Source of the DNA: Actinomycetes bacterium
GTDB taxonomy: Bacteria; Actinomycetota; Acidimicrobiia; Acidimicrobiales; Bog-793
Direction of reading: 5' to 3'
DNA: 14,619 nucleotides
Assembly: GCA_021821585.1 (NCBI GenBank)
Contig: JAKACF010000035.1
Location: 1-14,619, forward strand
In this document: piece by piece, positions 13,069 to 14,619 of the stretch
How the letters are laid out: each line of letters opens with the position of its first letter
Numbering within the stretch: position 1 is the stretch's first letter
The notes under the pieces: generated by a model
Told to the model about the DNA's origin: nothing
Seen by the model: the letters and a program-made list of their open reading frames with translations, nothing else
Databases searched by the model: none
Position numbers and translations under genes: made by a program

Positions 13069-14619
13069 TCAGAGAGCCGCCACCACGTCCCCGGACGGGA
13101 CTGCCTCCGAGGGTGGCACGCGCCGCCTCCTCAGGAGCCACGTGCCGGTGGGAACGCCGACGGCGATCACGATGCCGAGGAGAAGCAGCCAGAGGGCGAG
13201 GCTCTCGTGGGGAGGGGCATAGCCGAAGTGGACGGTCGTGGTCCCGGCGGGAAGGCGCACCGACTGGAAGAGGCCCATGGCCTCGTGGACGGCGAGGGGG
13301 CGGCCGGCGGCGGTGGCGTGCCAGCCGGGCATGTAGAGCTCCCGTCTCAACAGGGTCGAGGGCCTCGTGCAGGTGGCCGTCACCGTGGCGATGCCCCGTG
13401 CGTCGAGGTGGCAGCTGCCCGAGGTGACCGAGAAGAAGTTCTGCGGGTGGGGAAGCTTGTAGATCGTCGCCAGGCTGTCGCGGTAGACGCGGGTCACCCC
13501 GCCCTTCAGGTCCGTGCCGGTGCCGAAGAAGTCGTCGGAGCTGGCGAGCATGATGTAACGCACGTCGAGCGCCTCGTAGTCGGGGAGCCGCTTGAGGAGA
13601 CGCGGCTCCTGGTCGTAGCTGCCGAGGTACTTCGCCATGGACCCGGGCGCGACATGTGCCGGGACGTAGTCGGCCCACAGCGTCGGGATCGGCAGGTCGT
13701 TGCTGTCCACCGAGGCGATGTGGAAGTAGGAGCCGTAGTTCGGTAGGTACGTGTCGAGGCTGAAGAAGCGGCCGTTCTTCAGATGGGCGGCGAGGTAGCG
13801 GGCGGGACCCGTGTCGATCGTCTCCGAGCGGGGAGCCGAGAGCCGGGGGATGCCGAACATGACAATGGCGTCGAGGACGAGCAGGCCGCCGACGACGGCA
13901 GCGGCGGCCTTCCTCGCGCCCTCCGGCGGGACCATCGGGCGGCGGTGCCCGGGCCCGCCGCGACGCGAGGGCAAGAGGGCCACGACCGTGACGAGCACCG
14001 CCATGCCGGCCGCCCAGATCGTCATGACGAACGGCCAGGGCCGGTAGCCGGGCACGGACCCGTAGAGCAGGCGGACGAGCTGCGAGGCGACCGCGAGGTC
14101 GACGGCGAGCGCGACGAGGGCGCCGACGCCGCCCACCACGAGGGCGGGGCGGACCGAGCGGCCGGTGCGGTGGGCCACCACCTCGACGCCGTAACAGGCG
14201 AGGACGACGAGCGCCATCTCGAAGGAGGTCTCGACGTAGCGGAAGATCTTGAGGTGGGTGGCGAGCGGGAGCAGGTGGTTGAAGGCGCTCCCGACGAACG
14301 AGACCTGGAACGTCCAGAGCACGAGGACCACGAAGGCGGCGGCGAGAGCGGCTCGCAGGACGGCGTCCCGTCGCCCCTTGACCGCTCCGACCAGTCCCAT
14401 CGCGAGCACCGGCGCGGTGACGTAGCCGCCGACGGTGTTCCAGGTGGCGTGCACGAGGACCGACTTCGGGTCGATTCCCATGATCGGGCCCCAGAGGTAG
14501 GGCAGGCCGAGCATCGAGACGCCGAAACCGGGGACGGCGGCGGTGGCGTAGCTGGCGGCACCGTGGCCACCGAGGTTGGCGTAGGGGAGGTAGCCGAGGA
14601 AGGCGGCGGCGACGGGGGC
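13069..14619 (-). CDS. YfhO-like multi-span membrane protein, C-terminal part (5' end outside window)
   Basis: The reading frame is open to the window edge; 516 residues are visible and the true start is further right. The first 250 or so visible residues hold repeated hydrophobic segments (for example AAFVVLVLWTFQVSF, ALVVLACYGVEVV, ALVVGGVGALVALAVDLAV, IWAAGMAVLVTVVALL). A long extracytoplasmic domain follows, with the YfhO-family pattern of ARYLAAHLKNGRFFSLD, then YEALDVRYIMLAS and ELYMPGWHATAAGRPL, and a last membrane span (LWLLLLGIVIAVGVPTGTWLL) before a short basic tail. YfhO-like proteins are GT-C-fold candidates that glycosylate cell-surface polymers in Firmicutes; in Actinobacteria the role is inferred only. 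An internal ATG at 14514 is not taken as the start because FLGYLPYANLGGHG upstream is family-like. Confidence 0.9.
   Translation of the reverse strand, partial: APVAAAFLGYLPYANLGGHGAASYATAAVPGFGVSMLGLPYLWGPIMGIDPKSVLVHATWNTVGGYVTAPVLAMGLVGAVKGRRDAVLRAALAAAFVVLVLWTFQVSFVGSAFNHLLPLATHLKIFRYVETSFEMALVVLACYGVEVVAHRTGRSVRPALVVGGVGALVALAVDLAVASQLVRLLYGSVPGYRPWPFVMTIWAAGMAVLVTVVALLPSRRGGPGHRRPMVPPEGARKAAAAVVGGLLVLDAIVMFGIPRLSAPRSETIDTGPARYLAAHLKNGRFFSLDTYLPNYGSYFHIASVDSNDLPIPTLWADYVPAHVAPGSMAKYLGSYDQEPRLLKRLPDYEALDVRYIMLASSDDFFGTGTDLKGGVTRVYRDSLATIYKLPHPQNFFSVTSGSCHLDARGIATVTATCTRPSTLLRRELYMPGWHATAAGRPLAVHEAMGLFQSVRLPAGTTTVHFGYAPPHESLALWLLLLGIVIAVGVPTGTWLLRRRRVPPSEAVPSGDVVAAL

Noticed and set aside
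12401..13678. Long open frame on the minus strand upstream of the PhnB-like gene, continuous to 13678
   Set aside because: It is the complement of the VOC gene and part of the YfhO-like gene in another frame, is Arg/Pro-rich with no domain, and the strong ribosome binding site at 12409-12415 fixes the real start at 12400.
1..14619. CRISPR array, tRNA or rRNA genes, toxin-antitoxin or phage genes
   Set aside because: No regularly spaced direct repeats, no tRNA-like cloverleaf or rRNA stretches, and no recognisable phage, toxin or nuclease proteins were seen on either strand.

Overview
The window is high-GC throughout, uses GTG and ATG starts, has densely packed divergent and convergent genes, and shows TANNNT -10 elements placed directly before start codons. 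Together with its gene families this points to an Actinomycetota chromosome. An Acidimicrobiia-like soil or aquatic lineage is my best guess, but it is inference. I see no rRNA, tRNA, CRISPR array or complete mobile element.

Left part (about 1-4750) looks like accessory or decaying DNA. It starts with a membrane-anchored protein carrying two degenerate hemerythrin-like halves (219-1601). Next come a hairpin and a short IS3-type transposase OrfA remnant (1767 to about 1945), which abuts a GAF/SpoIIE-type PP2C phosphatase gene broken by apparent segment losses and two frame changes (1961-2971). An intact DUF1992 gene follows (3215-3712), probably read from a leaderless promoter. A secreted lipoprotein gene with two compensating frame changes (3863-4744) closes this part.

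Middle part (5052-8843) is one co-directional four-gene unit: ABC ATPase, ABC-2 permease, NarL/DesK-type sensor kinase and NarL-type response regulator. The first three junctions include two 4-nt overlaps, so translation is probably coupled. The order suggests a membrane-stress or drug-sensing module in which the two-component pair controls the transporter.

Right part (8964-13068) holds small soluble enzymes in mixed orientation: a DinB/DUF664 protein, an esterase-D-like hydrolase, a PPOX-class flavin enzyme, a cupin, a PhnB-like VOC protein and a second VOC protein. The two VOC genes are divergent around an 87-nt spacer with a perfect 16-bp palindrome. Several convergent junctions hold short perfect hairpins.

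The right edge (13069-14619, minus strand) is the C-terminal part of a YfhO-like multi-membrane-span protein whose N-terminus lies outside the window. I found no clearly new system. The best leads are the pattern of gene decay next to an IS remnant, the tandem hemerythrin-like membrane protein, and the palindrome between the two VOC genes.
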